A stretch of 64,000 nucleotides of DNA from Funiculus sociatus GB2-C1 (GTDB lineage: Bacteria > Cyanobacteriota > Cyanobacteriia > Cyanobacteriales > FACHB-T130): positions 180,880-244,879 of the forward strand of contig NZ_JAMPKJ010000002.1 of NCBI RefSeq assembly GCF_039962115.1. The letters are read 5' to 3'. Under the pieces are notes generated by a model. That model had not been told where the DNA came from. It did not search any database and saw only the letters and a list, made by a program, of their open reading frames with translations. The translations under genes were made by a program, and so were the position numbers. Shown here piece after piece: positions 1-9,450 of this stretch. Each line of letters opens with the position of its first letter. Position 1 is the stretch's first letter.

Positions 1-38
1 CAAAAAGTGCTGTGGTTGGGGTAGGGAGGAATTTCTAT

Positions 39-917
39 ATGAATCAGATCAAACGTGTTGCTATTGTTGGTGGAACTCACGGAAACGAACTCACAGGAAT
101 TTATTTGGTGAAGAAATTCGAGCGATTTCCCAACGCGATCGCACGAGCGAGTTTTGAGAGCATTACACTTTTAGCGAATCCTAAAGCGTATGCAATCGGG
201 AGGCGGTACGTTGATACCGACCTCAATCGCTGTTTCCACCCACAGGATTTAGAGAATGCCCAGCTTTCCAACTATGAAGCAATTCGAGCCAAAGAAATTT
301 ACCAAAGGTTGGCATCGCTCCCAAAAGAGCAAACCAACTTAACAATCGATTTGCACACGACCACAGCCAACATGGGGCTGACGATTATTCCAAGTACCAA
401 GCATCCATTCAACCTTCAGTTAGCCGCTTATCTCAAATCCGTGAATCCTAGCGTGAAGGTGTATCGATGGAAAGACGAGAATAATAGCCCGTTTCTGAGA
501 TCCATTTCTGAACTCGGTTGCGCGATCGAAGTGGGTGCTGTTGCACAAGGCGTGTTGGATGCACGTTTATTTCAGCAAACAGAAGAACTTATCTACGCAA
601 TTTTAGACTTTGTAGACGCCTATAACCGGGGAACACCTTTCCCAGCAAGAGATACCTTCACAATTTATCAATGCTTACAGACAATCGACTATCCCAGAAA
701 TGAGGACGGGGAAATTCATGCAATGATCCACCCAGAACTTCAATTTAGAGATTACGAAGCTATTAAACCAGGCGAGCCAATGTTTTTGACATTTGATGGT
801 CGAGCGATCGCTTATCAAGGAACATCAACCGTTTATCCAGTTTTCATTAACGAGGCGGCTTACTACGAGAAAGGAATTGCCATGTGCATAACCCAAAAGG
901 AACTGGTTGTAGTTTGA
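39..917 (+). CDS. Aspartoacylase (AspA/AstE family zinc hydrolase)
   Basis: Predicted zinc amidohydrolase of the succinylglutamate desuccinylase/aspartoacylase family, which removes the acyl group from N-acetyl-aspartate-type substrates in the cytoplasm. The N-terminus carries the zinc motif GGTHGNELTG (His14, Glu17), followed by DTDLNRCF and the catalytic-region motif DLHTTTANMG. A further Glu lies in CAIEVGAV. The length (292 aa) is usual for the family. A GTG at 12 would add nine residues, but the ATG at 39 has a good ribosome site (AGGGAGGA, 23-30) and begins directly with the conserved strand MNQIKRVAIVGG. The family assignment is strong; the exact acyl-amino-acid substrate is not shown by the sequence. 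Confidence 0.9.
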   Translation: MNQIKRVAIVGGTHGNELTGIYLVKKFERFPNAIARASFESITLLANPKAYAIGRRYVDTDLNRCFHPQDLENAQLSNYEAIRAKEIYQRLASLPKEQTNLTIDLHTTTANMGLTIIPSTKHPFNLQLAAYLKSVNPSVKVYRWKDENNSPFLRSISELGCAIEVGAVAQGVLDARLFQQTEELIYAILDFVDAYNRGTPFPARDTFTIYQCLQTIDYPRNEDGEIHAMIHPELQFRDYEAIKPGEPMFLTFDGRAIAYQGTSTVYPVFINEAAYYEKGIAMCITQKELVVV

Positions 918-970
918 GACAAAAAGGATAAAAAGTGAATCGGTGAGTAAAAACCACAAAGGAGTCACTA

Positions 971-1837
971 ATGAACGCTCAGCAGACAAAACTTTACCAA
1001 AGTATTCAAGAATTTTCCCTTGATGACCCTGACGCTGCTTTTCCCTTTAGTCAAAGATTGGCAAGAGAAAACGGATGGACGGTTGAATATACTCAGCAAG
1101 TGATTGACGAATACAAAAAGTTTATCTTTCTTGCTGTTATAGCTGAACATCCCGTCACTCCCTCCGATCAAGTGGATCAAGTTTGGCATCTGCACTTGAC
1201 TTACACGCGATCGTACTGGGATGAGTTTTGCGCCAAAATCTTACAGAAACCATTGCACCACCACCCTACTCGTGGCGGTTCTAGCGAACAGGATAATTTT
1301 TATAGGTTCTATAACCAGACGCTGATTAGCTATGAAAAATTCTTTAGCCAGCGCCCCCCGTCCGATATCTGGTCTCCACCCGACATCCGATTTAGTCCAG
1401 ATGTTCAGTTCACGCGAGTCAACGCTTATCGGTACTGGGTTGTAGCCAAACCATCTTTTACTCTGAGTCGGTTGCCATCTGTTTATCTACCTCGCTTGCC
1501 TTTGCTGAAATTCATAGCGATCGCTCTGTTGTCGTTTATGTTAGTCCTAACTATCAGCAGCTCTACGCTACTGATAGCAGAAATTTCTCCTCCGAAAATT
1601 CACTCTACAAATTCTGAACTAGCGTTGTCTCAAGCTGCTGAAAATCCTCCGCTACCTCGTAACACTCCAACCCCAACTTCTGAGAACAAACATAATTCTA
1701 CTTCGGGAAAATCTTCAGGGTGGTCTTGGTGGTGGATACCCATAGCCATTATTTTTTCCCTGTTCGGCGGTCGTGGTAATAGCAGTGGTGGTGGTAGTAA
1801 TGGTGGTAATAATGACGGTTGTGCAGTCTGTATGTGA
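971..1837 (+). CDS. GRDP-like (glycine-rich domain) membrane protein
   Basis: The N-terminal ~120 residues match the glycine-rich-domain-containing-protein-like family: hallmark VDQVWHLHLTYTRSYWDEFC plus YEKFFSQRPPSDIW. A hydrophobic segment follows at about 175-200 (FIAIALLSFMLVLTIS), then a Ser/Thr/Pro-rich linker, a Trp-rich hydrophobic stretch and a Gly/Ser/Asn-rich tail ending in CAVCM. A GGAG ribosome site sits at 961-964, 6 bp before the ATG. The architecture suggests a membrane-anchored protein with its WHLHL domain on one side and a Gly-rich Cys tail on the other. The biochemical role is unknown. Confidence 0.75.
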   Translation: MNAQQTKLYQSIQEFSLDDPDAAFPFSQRLARENGWTVEYTQQVIDEYKKFIFLAVIAEHPVTPSDQVDQVWHLHLTYTRSYWDEFCAKILQKPLHHHPTRGGSSEQDNFYRFYNQTLISYEKFFSQRPPSDIWSPPDIRFSPDVQFTRVNAYRYWVVAKPSFTLSRLPSVYLPRLPLLKFIAIALLSFMLVLTISSSTLLIAEISPPKIHSTNSELALSQAAENPPLPRNTPTPTSENKHNSTSGKSSGWSWWWIPIAIIFSLFGGRGNSSGGGSNGGNNDGCAVCM

Positions 1838-1934
1838 TCACAGGCACGCCTTCAGGCTGGATAGGCAGATACAGCTCTAGAGACGCTGTTTAAAATTAAA
1901 TTAATAACTCCTCACTCCTAACTTTTTTGCCTTT

Positions 1935-3128
1935 TCAAAGATTGGCTCGACTCAAATCAACATCAGTCAAGTCTGCTCCATTGAGATTAGCTCCCTGCAA
2001 GTCTGTTCGCGTCAGGTCTACACCCCGCAAATCAGCCTCACTCAAGTTCACTTGAGTTAAAATGGCTCCCGTCAAGTCCGCTCCTCGCAAGTCTGCCATA
2101 CTCAAGTTAGCTCCCCGCAAATCGGTTCGAGTCAGGTCTACCCCTCTCAGGTCAGCTTCGCTCAAGTTTACCTGAGTTAAAATGGCTCCCGTCAAATTTG
2201 CCCCTCTTAAATCTGCCCTACTCAAGTCGGCATCTTCCAAGTCAGCCTTTCTCAAATTGGCATTGCTTAAGTCTACCTCTATTAGATTTGCTCCCCGTAA
2301 CTTTCCCCCTCTGAGGTTCGTCCCCCGCAAATCTGCTCCACTCAAATTTACTCGACCCAAGTTAACCCCAGGCAGCGATACGCCAGCAGCAATTAAATAA
2401 GCCCCGGCTTCTCGTGGGTCAAAATCATAGGAAAACAAAGTTTCTTGAGTGTAGACAGCTTTTTCCAGAATGATTCCCCTCAGCTTGGCTTTACTAAGAT
2501 CCGTCCCGACTAAATTGGCTCCCGCCAAGTTAGCACTTTCCAAATTTGCCCCAACCAGATTTGCCCGCATCAAGTTTGCCGCCCTCAAGTCTGCTGCTTT
2601 TAGATAAACCCCACTTAGATCCACTTCACTCAGGTTTACCCCTGTTAGCGATACGTTATAGGCAATCAAGTAAGCAGAAGCTTGCTTGGGGTCAAAGCCT
2701 GGTGAGAACCGAGTTTCTTGATTGTAGATAGCTTGGTGTAAGATAGCTCCCGTGAGATCCGCTGCTGTTAAGTCTGCCCCAATCAAGTTGGCTCTAGTTA
2801 GGTTGGCATTTTCCAGGTTGCTGCTAACGAGATTAGCCTTTTTCAGGTTTGCCGCCCTCAAATCTGCTTTGCTCAAATCAGCCCCGACAAAGTTCGTGGC
2901 ACTCAGATCGGCTCCTCTGAGGTTTGTCTCGCTCAGATTAGCTAAATTTAAGCACGCCCCAGCCAGATTCGATCCACTCAGGTTTGCTGAAGCCAAGTTG
3001 GCTTCAATCATGTCTGCATAAGTCAGGTTCGCCTCGCTGAGGTTAACCCCTCTGAGGTCTTTTGCCCGCAAATCTTTCCCTTTGAGATGAGATCCCCTTA
3101 AATCTGTTTCTTTGAAGTCTGCTACCAC
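1935..3128 (-). CDS. Pentapeptide-repeat protein
   Basis: Almost the whole 397-aa protein is A(D/N)LXX pentapeptide repeats, which fold as a right-handed quadrilateral beta-helix. Two interruptions of the type Y-QET-FS--FDP--A-AYLIA (around residues 135-155 and 225-245) are themselves related, so the protein looks built by duplication of a ~90-residue block. Near the C-terminus, LTGAILTQVNLSEADLRG occurs twice about 40 residues apart, and the matching DNA (about 2010-2190) is nearly duplicated too. There is no signal peptide or enzymatic domain. Reverse-frame open frames over this gene come from the repeat. Function unknown. Confidence 0.88.
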   Translation of the reverse strand: MVADFKETDLRGSHLKGKDLRAKDLRGVNLSEANLTYADMIEANLASANLSGSNLAGACLNLANLSETNLRGADLSATNFVGADLSKADLRAANLKKANLVSSNLENANLTRANLIGADLTAADLTGAILHQAIYNQETRFSPGFDPKQASAYLIAYNVSLTGVNLSEVDLSGVYLKAADLRAANLMRANLVGANLESANLAGANLVGTDLSKAKLRGIILEKAVYTQETLFSYDFDPREAGAYLIAAGVSLPGVNLGRVNLSGADLRGTNLRGGKLRGANLIEVDLSNANLRKADLEDADLSRADLRGANLTGAILTQVNLSEADLRGVDLTRTDLRGANLSMADLRGADLTGAILTQVNLSEADLRGVDLTRTDLQGANLNGADLTDVDLSRANL

Positions 3129-3386
3129 AATTTCTGCTCCCCTCGGTTCGTGTCTGCTCTTGGTTGGCAGCTAAAACTGTCTTGATGCTAAGCTACACGC
3201 TTTGCTACGTAAAGGGATAATAAATTGTTTGCAGCGCATTTGAGATTATGAAGCGTTGGGAACGGTTCAAGATTTACCAGAGCGATCGCTTTGCTTCACG
3301 CATCGCTTATCGTTTTCTATATCTACGATCCCAATCTGGCAGCGATGTCCTAAAATCTGTCTCAGTTCATTGGGAGGAAGTTTGAA

Positions 3387-3776
3387 GTGGAAAGCGATCG
3401 CTACGAGTTTAACCAGTCGCACAACCATCTGATTAAGGATCTTGCTCAAAAAATGCGCTTTGTTAGCTACTTCCTAATTGCCTTGGGAGTGCTTCTAATT
3501 ATCGGGGGAATCGTCAGTGTCAGATCGGGTTTAATCAGCGGCATTATCAATGGAGTTTTGCAAATACTCATTGGCTTCTGGACTACCAAAGCCGCTTCTT
3601 CTTTTAATTTAATTGCTGATACTCAAGGAAACGATATCGAAAATTTAATGATAGCGCTTGAGCAACTTAGGAAACTCTATACTCTCCAGTATTGGCTGAT
3701 ATTGATAGCACTCATTTTTATTGCTATTGCACTTATTACGGGTCTAATTTTAGGGGCTGTCAACGTTACTCCGTGA
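3387..3776 (+). CDS. Small four-helix membrane protein, unknown function
   Basis: 129 aa with about four predicted membrane helices: a pair at ~25-65 (FVSYFLIALGVLLIIGG, then SGIINGVLQILIGFW) and a pair near the C-terminus (YWLILIALIFIAIALITG). The start is a GTG placed well after GGGAGGAAG (3371-3379), and HIP1 overlaps codons 3-5. I do not recognise the family. It is flanked by intergenic DNA on both sides and transcribed away from the pentapeptide gene. Confidence 0.6.
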   Translation: MESDRYEFNQSHNHLIKDLAQKMRFVSYFLIALGVLLIIGGIVSVRSGLISGIINGVLQILIGFWTTKAASSFNLIADTQGNDIENLMIALEQLRKLYTLQYWLILIALIFIAIALITGLILGAVNVTP

Positions 3777-3871
3777 AAGATTTCTCCCCTTAAGAATCAG
3801 ATCCTAGGAATGCTGAGAGTGAGGCGATTGCCTCACCTATTTGCAAAAATGCGCTCAGGCTAAAGTCTGGC

Positions 3872-3939
3872 GCTACACAAACTAAGCCTGCCTTGGCAGG
3901 CTTAATTGAGTCCGCGCAGGCGGACTTCGTTTGTGTAGC
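3872..3939. repeat. Cloverleaf-like inverted repeat element
   Basis: An 11-bp outer stem (GCTACACAAAC at 3872-3882 with its complement at 3929-3939) encloses two further perfect hairpins. One has a 9-bp stem starting AAGCCTGCC (3884-3903). The other has a 7-bp stem starting AGTCCGC (3909-3926) with a GCAG loop. The fold is a three-way junction. It lies between two convergent genes (3387-3776 + and 3980-6664 -), so it may act as a bidirectional terminator or RNA-end stabiliser. It resembles dispersed REP-like elements of cyanobacteria. Confidence 0.7.
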
Positions 3940-3979
3940 CGCGATTTCCTTTTCTCCTGGTATTTTTGCTTTTTAACCT

Positions 3980-6664
3980 TTACTTCAGCGTGCGCTCACC
4001 ATAAAGCAACAATCTCTCTAAAGTTGCCAAACGATTTGCCCAAACTTCGACTTGATAAGGTTGCTCTAAACCTTCCGATTGCATCCATTTCTTGAATTGA
4101 AATTGAAAAGATGCTAACAAGGCTTTTGCCATTGTCAGATTATTTCTAGAAGGATTATCTGCTAGTTGATTCAGTGCCTTAGAGAGAGCATCTGCTTGTT
4201 TACGCCATTCCGAGAGAGCTGGTTCTTTAATCCAAAGTTGATTATTTGCCTCTAGAAAAGTCCATTCTTGTTGTAGAGAAACGTAACGGGCAGCTGCGGC
4301 TTTGAAGGGTTGACGATAAGGTAGAGGGGATGCGATCGCTTGTAGCGACTGAGTACGACGGAAGATTCCTTGCAGATTATCATTGAGATTTTCCGCAGCA
4401 AATAAGGCGTAACCACTAGCAGGAAAATTTCGCAGTGCCTGAATTTGATCTACTGCTACCACATCCGGCAGATTCAGCAGTCGAATAGATGGCAAAATCA
4501 AGGTTGAACCCAGTTGATTTTGACTTAGCAAAGGCTGTGTTAAACTCTGCAACCTGTTTGTATCCAGAGCATAAGTCATCGGCACCAATAAATCTATATT
4601 CCCACGTTGCGCCCAAACTTCCCAATTTTGTTGCAGTTTTTGCAGGCGTTCATTTTTAGGAAAGGGAAACACTGCTGCCGACAAAATGAGGTTACTTTTT
4701 ATAGAGCGTAGATTTCTGGATGCTTCTGCTACAAAACTGTCAATTGCATTAGTGCGAAACTGCGTCCACCTTTGCCACAAGTCTCTATCTTTTGGAGAAA
4801 TCTTAACCGGATCTACACCAGTTAATTGCTGAAATTGCTGGCGAGCAGCTGTACCATAGCCAAAGGAATATCCGGCATTAGGGTCTTGAAAGGGATTACG
4901 AATATAGTCGAACTGAACCCCATCAACTTGATAATTCTTGACAATTTCCTCCAACATTTGTATTAAGTAGCGCCGCGCCTCTGGATTGGCAGGGTCAAGA
5001 AAAGTTTTACCGGAACCCAGATGGAAAATGCGCCCCCGGTTATCGTAGCCTGCCCAAGTAGGGTTGAGGTCAAGCACTGGGCCGGGATATTCTTTGGGGA
5101 GGTTGAGCAGGGCGTTGTGACGCTGGTTGCCAATAGCGAAAATCCATACCCAAGCGTGCAATTCCATGCGTCGCTGATGGGCTAATTTGACAGCAGATGC
5201 TAGGGGATCCCAGCCACGCACCAGTGGGTTTTTAATTTGGGCAACGCGACTTGGGTAAATGGGATATCCAGCATTGACGGTTTCAAAAAAGACAGTGTTA
5301 AACCCTGCTGCTGCTAGTCGGTCGAAAATTTTAGCTAGTTGCTGCTCTGAACCAGCACGAATAATCGTACCCCGGTCTAACCACATTGCCCGAATTTCTG
5401 GCTGGGTTTGGGGTCGGTCTTTGGGGTAGTTGTCCCATAGGATGCGCCGCGCCTGAAGCCACTGTTGTCTGGCTCCTGTGTAGTTTTTTTGGGCAACGAG
5501 TTGAAGAAAGTTTTGCAGCCCTAGGCGGGCATTACTGAGCGGATTTGGCGTTTTGACTTTTGAGTTTTGAGTTGAGGAAGTTCCCCGGTTCTCCAATCCT
5601 CCTGTAAGGGTGTTGGCGGCTAGCTGGGCGCTCTGAAAACGACCGATGAGAGCTTCTAGCTCTTGACGCATGGCAATTGCTTGTGAGGCTGTGATGGGTT
5701 GGGAGCTGGGTTTTACTTCTAGTCCAGCAGGCGCTACTAGACCATCGCCATTTAGGTCTGGGAGTTGGAATGCAGGAGAGGCGGGGGGAAGTGCAGCACT
5801 GCGATTTGTTGGGGCTGGGGAAGGGGGTTTTGCAGGGGTGGAGGCAGAACTTGCGATCGCATTCGGTGGCGTACAATTTCGTTGTGCTGGGTTGCTAGCT
5901 GTCCCGACTCCCCCGTAGCGAGTCAGGGATGCCCGCAACCAGGCGCTATCTAGCTTGGGTTCAGAGGCTGTATCGACTCCCCAGCGCCAGCCTAAAAAAA
6001 CTGAGCGGTCTGTAGTCACGACTGCTGGGGGATTTTCGGTGGATTTCCAGACAGCGGCGGTTTGACTTGTCAACCCAGCAGGAATGATTACGCCGCCGCG
6101 AATAATTCCGGTGAGTCCGTTCTGTTGCATCCATCCCTGGGTTTTTCCGGAGGTAGGGGCGAGGGTGGAGGGATTTTGCAGGCTGAATCCCCAGTATGCG
6201 CCCAGAAGCGATCGCAATTTACTTCGCACATCCGGCTGGGATAAAGTCCCCACGGGGCCGCTGACAATAATGCGCCCGCCCTTACCCATCCAGTCTTGTA
6301 ACGCTTGTACCTGTACAGCACTCAGAGTTTCAACGTTGGGTAAAAATAAAACCTGCGTACCTGTCAAATCTGCCGCTTGTCGAATTTGCTGCAAGTCAAC
6401 AATACAGTAGGCGACACCACTCAACCCCAAGCGTCTTGTAATACCTTCCCATTGCGTTGCATTTGTCTGACTTTTCACCACACCCATTACACCAGGTGCG
6501 GCACTAACCGAAGAAGGCAAAAGTAAAAAGGAAAAAGGCAAAAAATAAGCAAATAAAGAGGAAAAGATTATTCTTTCTTTTGCTGCTCCCTTTTTTAAGG
6601 GGGATCGCCTTTTGAATTTTTCTGAAAAACGAAAACCACTCCTCAACACAAGCTGCTCCTGCAA
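3980..6664 (-). CDS. Secreted glycoside hydrolase-like protein (GHL10/DUF187 family)
   Basis: An 894-aa exported protein. An N-terminal hydrophobic segment ending PSSVSAAPG (about 35-58) is a signal peptide. Residues ~60-280 form an unassigned domain. A Pro/Ser-rich linker follows, then the GHL10 glycosyl-hydrolase-like TIM barrel from about 425 to 740: IRAMWLDRGTIIRAG, FNTVFFETVNAGYPIYPS, LHAWVWIFAIGNQ, VDGVQFDYIRNPF, LLVPMTYALD. A helical C-terminal region follows. The family is thought to act on cell-envelope polysaccharide; the substrate is unknown. The N-terminus and a linker near 5549-5575 are encoded by intergenic-type repeats, so the true start could be downstream of residue 1. Confidence 0.83.
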   Translation of the reverse strand: MQEQLVLRSGFRFSEKFKRRSPLKKGAAKERIIFSSLFAYFLPFSFLLLPSSVSAAPGVMGVVKSQTNATQWEGITRRLGLSGVAYCIVDLQQIRQAADLTGTQVLFLPNVETLSAVQVQALQDWMGKGGRIIVSGPVGTLSQPDVRSKLRSLLGAYWGFSLQNPSTLAPTSGKTQGWMQQNGLTGIIRGGVIIPAGLTSQTAAVWKSTENPPAVVTTDRSVFLGWRWGVDTASEPKLDSAWLRASLTRYGGVGTASNPAQRNCTPPNAIASSASTPAKPPSPAPTNRSAALPPASPAFQLPDLNGDGLVAPAGLEVKPSSQPITASQAIAMRQELEALIGRFQSAQLAANTLTGGLENRGTSSTQNSKVKTPNPLSNARLGLQNFLQLVAQKNYTGARQQWLQARRILWDNYPKDRPQTQPEIRAMWLDRGTIIRAGSEQQLAKIFDRLAAAGFNTVFFETVNAGYPIYPSRVAQIKNPLVRGWDPLASAVKLAHQRRMELHAWVWIFAIGNQRHNALLNLPKEYPGPVLDLNPTWAGYDNRGRIFHLGSGKTFLDPANPEARRYLIQMLEEIVKNYQVDGVQFDYIRNPFQDPNAGYSFGYGTAARQQFQQLTGVDPVKISPKDRDLWQRWTQFRTNAIDSFVAEASRNLRSIKSNLILSAAVFPFPKNERLQKLQQNWEVWAQRGNIDLLVPMTYALDTNRLQSLTQPLLSQNQLGSTLILPSIRLLNLPDVVAVDQIQALRNFPASGYALFAAENLNDNLQGIFRRTQSLQAIASPLPYRQPFKAAAARYVSLQQEWTFLEANNQLWIKEPALSEWRKQADALSKALNQLADNPSRNNLTMAKALLASFQFQFKKWMQSEGLEQPYQVEVWANRLATLERLLLYGERTLK

Positions 6665-6689
6665 ATCTTAGTCTGTAGCCCAGGCGACA

Positions 6690-6753
6690 TATAAGCCTGT
6701 GTCATTAGTTAATGGCTAATAGTTGCACCATTAGCCATTAGCCATTGCTAATT
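6690..6753. repeat. Bipartite ATTAGCC heptamer repeat
   Basis: TTAATGGCTAATAG on the left faces CCATTAGCCATTAGCCATTGC on the right, giving an inverted arrangement of a 7-bp unit (GGCTAAT/ATTAGCC). It lies between the helicase stop codon (6754) and the start of the glycosidase gene. The same heptamer recurs at 54339-54412. It is noncoding and could fold as a hairpin in transcripts reading through from the helicase gene. Confidence 0.6.
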
Positions 6754-9450
6754 CTAAGCAACACTCTCATTAACCGGAAAGCGATCAATTAAATGAATCG
6801 CCCGATAAGCATTGCGCTGCAAGGCATCTGACACATGGGGAATATGGGGAATCTGAGATAATAAATCCACAGTTCGACGCAGCACCCGAACTATATCTCC
6901 TTCATCTAAGCTGGTGTTAGCGCATAGCTGCGGCCATTGCTCGCCTAATGCCCAACTTTCCACCAAACCAGTTAAGTCATACTCCATCCAGACTGGCAGT
7001 GCGACTCGATAGCGACGCTGTAGCTGGAACAACTGACGGCGCAAAGTCCGCAACTTGCCTAAAGATTGTTCCACCTCTGACGGTGTGTCGTATCTTGTCC
7101 AGCTGTCGGGGCGCAGTGCTTCGGTGACAAAGGCGGCACAGGCGGCGGCTAGGTGTTGGGGGTCTAATTCGTCCATTTCTCCCGACATCAGCGCCAAAGC
7201 AACCCACAACTCGTTGTCGCTGCGAATGGCGGCGGCGGCTTCTCCCAAAGGTGTCGGTGTTACGTTATCGAGTCCGCCCATATGCCGCAAAACTTCCATC
7301 AGGTCGAGAAATTCTTCCCAGTGGCGTGCTAAGTGTTCTTGAAGCAGGGCTTGCAGTTGGGCGATTTGGTCTTGCAACATCTGCCGCCGCGAAGCTCGTT
7401 TGATCAGGAGGGCGGGGTTGCCCCACTGTAGGGCAGGGTGATTTTTCAGTTGCGCTTCTACTGCGGCGAGTCGCTGCTGTTGGGCTATGACTTCTGGATA
7501 TTCATCGTTGATGGTTGATGGTTCGTTGCCTAGTTGGGATGAACCATGAACGCGGCTGGATGCCCATCCAATCTGACGGGCAATTTCAGCGGTGGCTTCT
7601 GTGCTGCTTTTGGATTGTCCAGGCTTGGCTTTAAATATCTCTGGGGGTGGCTGTAGGGATTCGACTTCGGATAAGCGAGACCATTCTTGGCAACCTACTA
7701 CGTCGGCGGTGGTGACTACATACCAACGGTTATCTGCGCCTAAGCAACCCAGGTAGGGCAATTGGCCGGAACCGGGTATGCGGGCGACTAATATTGCTGG
7801 GATGGGAGATGAGACGGGGACGTGTTTGCCTTTTAGGTTGAGGAGGGTTCCGGGTGAGGCTGTAGTGAGGGCGATCGCAATTTCGCGCGATCGCATCTCT
7901 TCGGCTTGATGTTCTAAGGTTTTCAGTAAGCGGCGTTCTTCTTTGAGTCGGGCAACCAGTTTTTCATAGTTTTGGATCAGTTTGCCGTCTACTGTTTGAA
8001 GTATGCTTTCAATTTGCGCCAGTTCTGCTGACAAATCTGCGATCGCTTGTTCTTGCGGTTTAAGATCCAATGTCGCCAAATACTGCCCAAAGCTGCGTTC
8101 GACTAACTCTCTAGCTTCTTCTATGCTATGGGTTTGCAGCAAGTTTAAAACCATGCCGTAGCTGGGGGTAAACTGGCTCACCAAAGGATCAGCGCCAGAG
8201 GTTGCTAAATAAGCCGCTTCCTTGGAACCTTCAAATGGTGTCTGTAAAGTCACTACATGACCTGTAGTGTCCATCCCCCGCCGTCCTGCCCGTCCCGACA
8301 TTTGCAAAAATTCGGAAGCTGTTAGCAGTCTGTGTCCCCGGTCTGTGCGCTTGGAAAGGCTGGAAATTACTGTGGTTCTGGCAGGCATATTAATCCCAGC
8401 TGCCAGGGTTTCTGTGGCAAATACCACTTTCACCAAGCCTTCTTGAAACAGTTCCTCTACCAAACCTTTCCAGGCTGGTAAAATTCCGGCGTGGTGGGAG
8501 GAAATACCCCGGAGCAAAGGTTCCACCCCGCCACTACGGGCTGCTTCGGGATTTCGCGCTAAAAATTCCTCTACTTTCTGTTTTAAAATTTTCGCTTCTT
8601 GTTCGTTGACTAGGGTTATATCAGCCAACTCTTCTACTGCTTTGTCGCAACCCCGACGGCTAAAGATGAAGTATATCGCCGGGAGCATATCCCGTTGCCA
8701 CAGATGACCCAAGACGTAAACTAGGCTAGGGCTTTCTTGCCTTTTGCCTTTTTCTTTTTGTTGTCTTTTGGGTTTGAGGCGGGGATTAATTCTCTTTCGC
8801 GAGTCGTCCAGCAGGGGAAACAGTCCTTTGGGATTGCAGAAGTGAAACTGCAAGGGAACTGGGCGAAACTCTGAATATATGAGCTTTGTCGGGCCATGAA
8901 CGCGATTCAGCCAGTCGGTGAGTTGGTCGCTGTTGGCGACGGTGGCGGAAAGGGCTACTAGCTGGACTTCGTGGGGGCAGTAGATGATTGATTCTTCCCA
9001 AACGGTACCGCGTTGGCGGTCGTTCATGTAGTGGCACTCATCTAGCACGACGGCTTCGACTCCAGCTAGGGAGGTGCCGACTTCGCCGATGCGGGTGCCG
9101 TAAAGCATATTGCGGAAGATTTCTGTGGTCATCACTAGGATTGGGGCATCCCGGTTGATGGAGACATCGCCAGTCAATAAACCTACCCTGTCCGCGCCGA
9201 AGACTTCGCGAAAGTCTCGTAATTTCTGATTGGATAGTGCTTTTAAGGGCGTGGTGTAAAATACTCGCCCGCCGCGATGCAGGGCGCGGTGTATGGCGTA
9301 TTCCCCAATCAGCGTTTTTCCCGCACCTGTTGGGGCGCACACGACTACGGAGCAATCGTCATTTAACGCCGCGATCGCTTCCGACTGAAATTCGTCTAGT
9401 TCAAACGGAAACAGGTTCTTTAGATCAAGCTCTGGTATTGTTGTAGGCAC
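6754..9450 (-). CDS. Ski2-like DEAD/DExH RNA helicase with DSHCT domain
   Basis: An 898-aa superfamily 2 helicase. Motifs in order are Q-like FELDEFQSEAI (16-26), Walker A APTGAGKT (39-46), motif II DECHY (~136), motif III SAT, SSHHAGILPAWK, and motif VI QMSGRAGRRGMD. A helical middle and the DSHCT C-terminal domain (about 720-890: HMGGLDN, LMSGEMDELDP, GDIVRVLRRTVDLLSQI) are typical of Ski2/Mtr4 proteins, which unwind RNA for exonucleolytic decay. Cyanobacterial and plastid members are implicated in RNA processing. A basic insert KRQQKEKGKRQES (~240) is encoded by an intergenic-type repeat (8733-8770). Confidence 0.93.
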   Translation of the reverse strand: MPTTIPELDLKNLFPFELDEFQSEAIAALNDDCSVVVCAPTGAGKTLIGEYAIHRALHRGGRVFYTTPLKALSNQKLRDFREVFGADRVGLLTGDVSINRDAPILVMTTEIFRNMLYGTRIGEVGTSLAGVEAVVLDECHYMNDRQRGTVWEESIIYCPHEVQLVALSATVANSDQLTDWLNRVHGPTKLIYSEFRPVPLQFHFCNPKGLFPLLDDSRKRINPRLKPKRQQKEKGKRQESPSLVYVLGHLWQRDMLPAIYFIFSRRGCDKAVEELADITLVNEQEAKILKQKVEEFLARNPEAARSGGVEPLLRGISSHHAGILPAWKGLVEELFQEGLVKVVFATETLAAGINMPARTTVISSLSKRTDRGHRLLTASEFLQMSGRAGRRGMDTTGHVVTLQTPFEGSKEAAYLATSGADPLVSQFTPSYGMVLNLLQTHSIEEARELVERSFGQYLATLDLKPQEQAIADLSAELAQIESILQTVDGKLIQNYEKLVARLKEERRLLKTLEHQAEEMRSREIAIALTTASPGTLLNLKGKHVPVSSPIPAILVARIPGSGQLPYLGCLGADNRWYVVTTADVVGCQEWSRLSEVESLQPPPEIFKAKPGQSKSSTEATAEIARQIGWASSRVHGSSQLGNEPSTINDEYPEVIAQQQRLAAVEAQLKNHPALQWGNPALLIKRASRRQMLQDQIAQLQALLQEHLARHWEEFLDLMEVLRHMGGLDNVTPTPLGEAAAAIRSDNELWVALALMSGEMDELDPQHLAAACAAFVTEALRPDSWTRYDTPSEVEQSLGKLRTLRRQLFQLQRRYRVALPVWMEYDLTGLVESWALGEQWPQLCANTSLDEGDIVRVLRRTVDLLSQIPHIPHVSDALQRNAYRAIHLIDRFPVNESVA

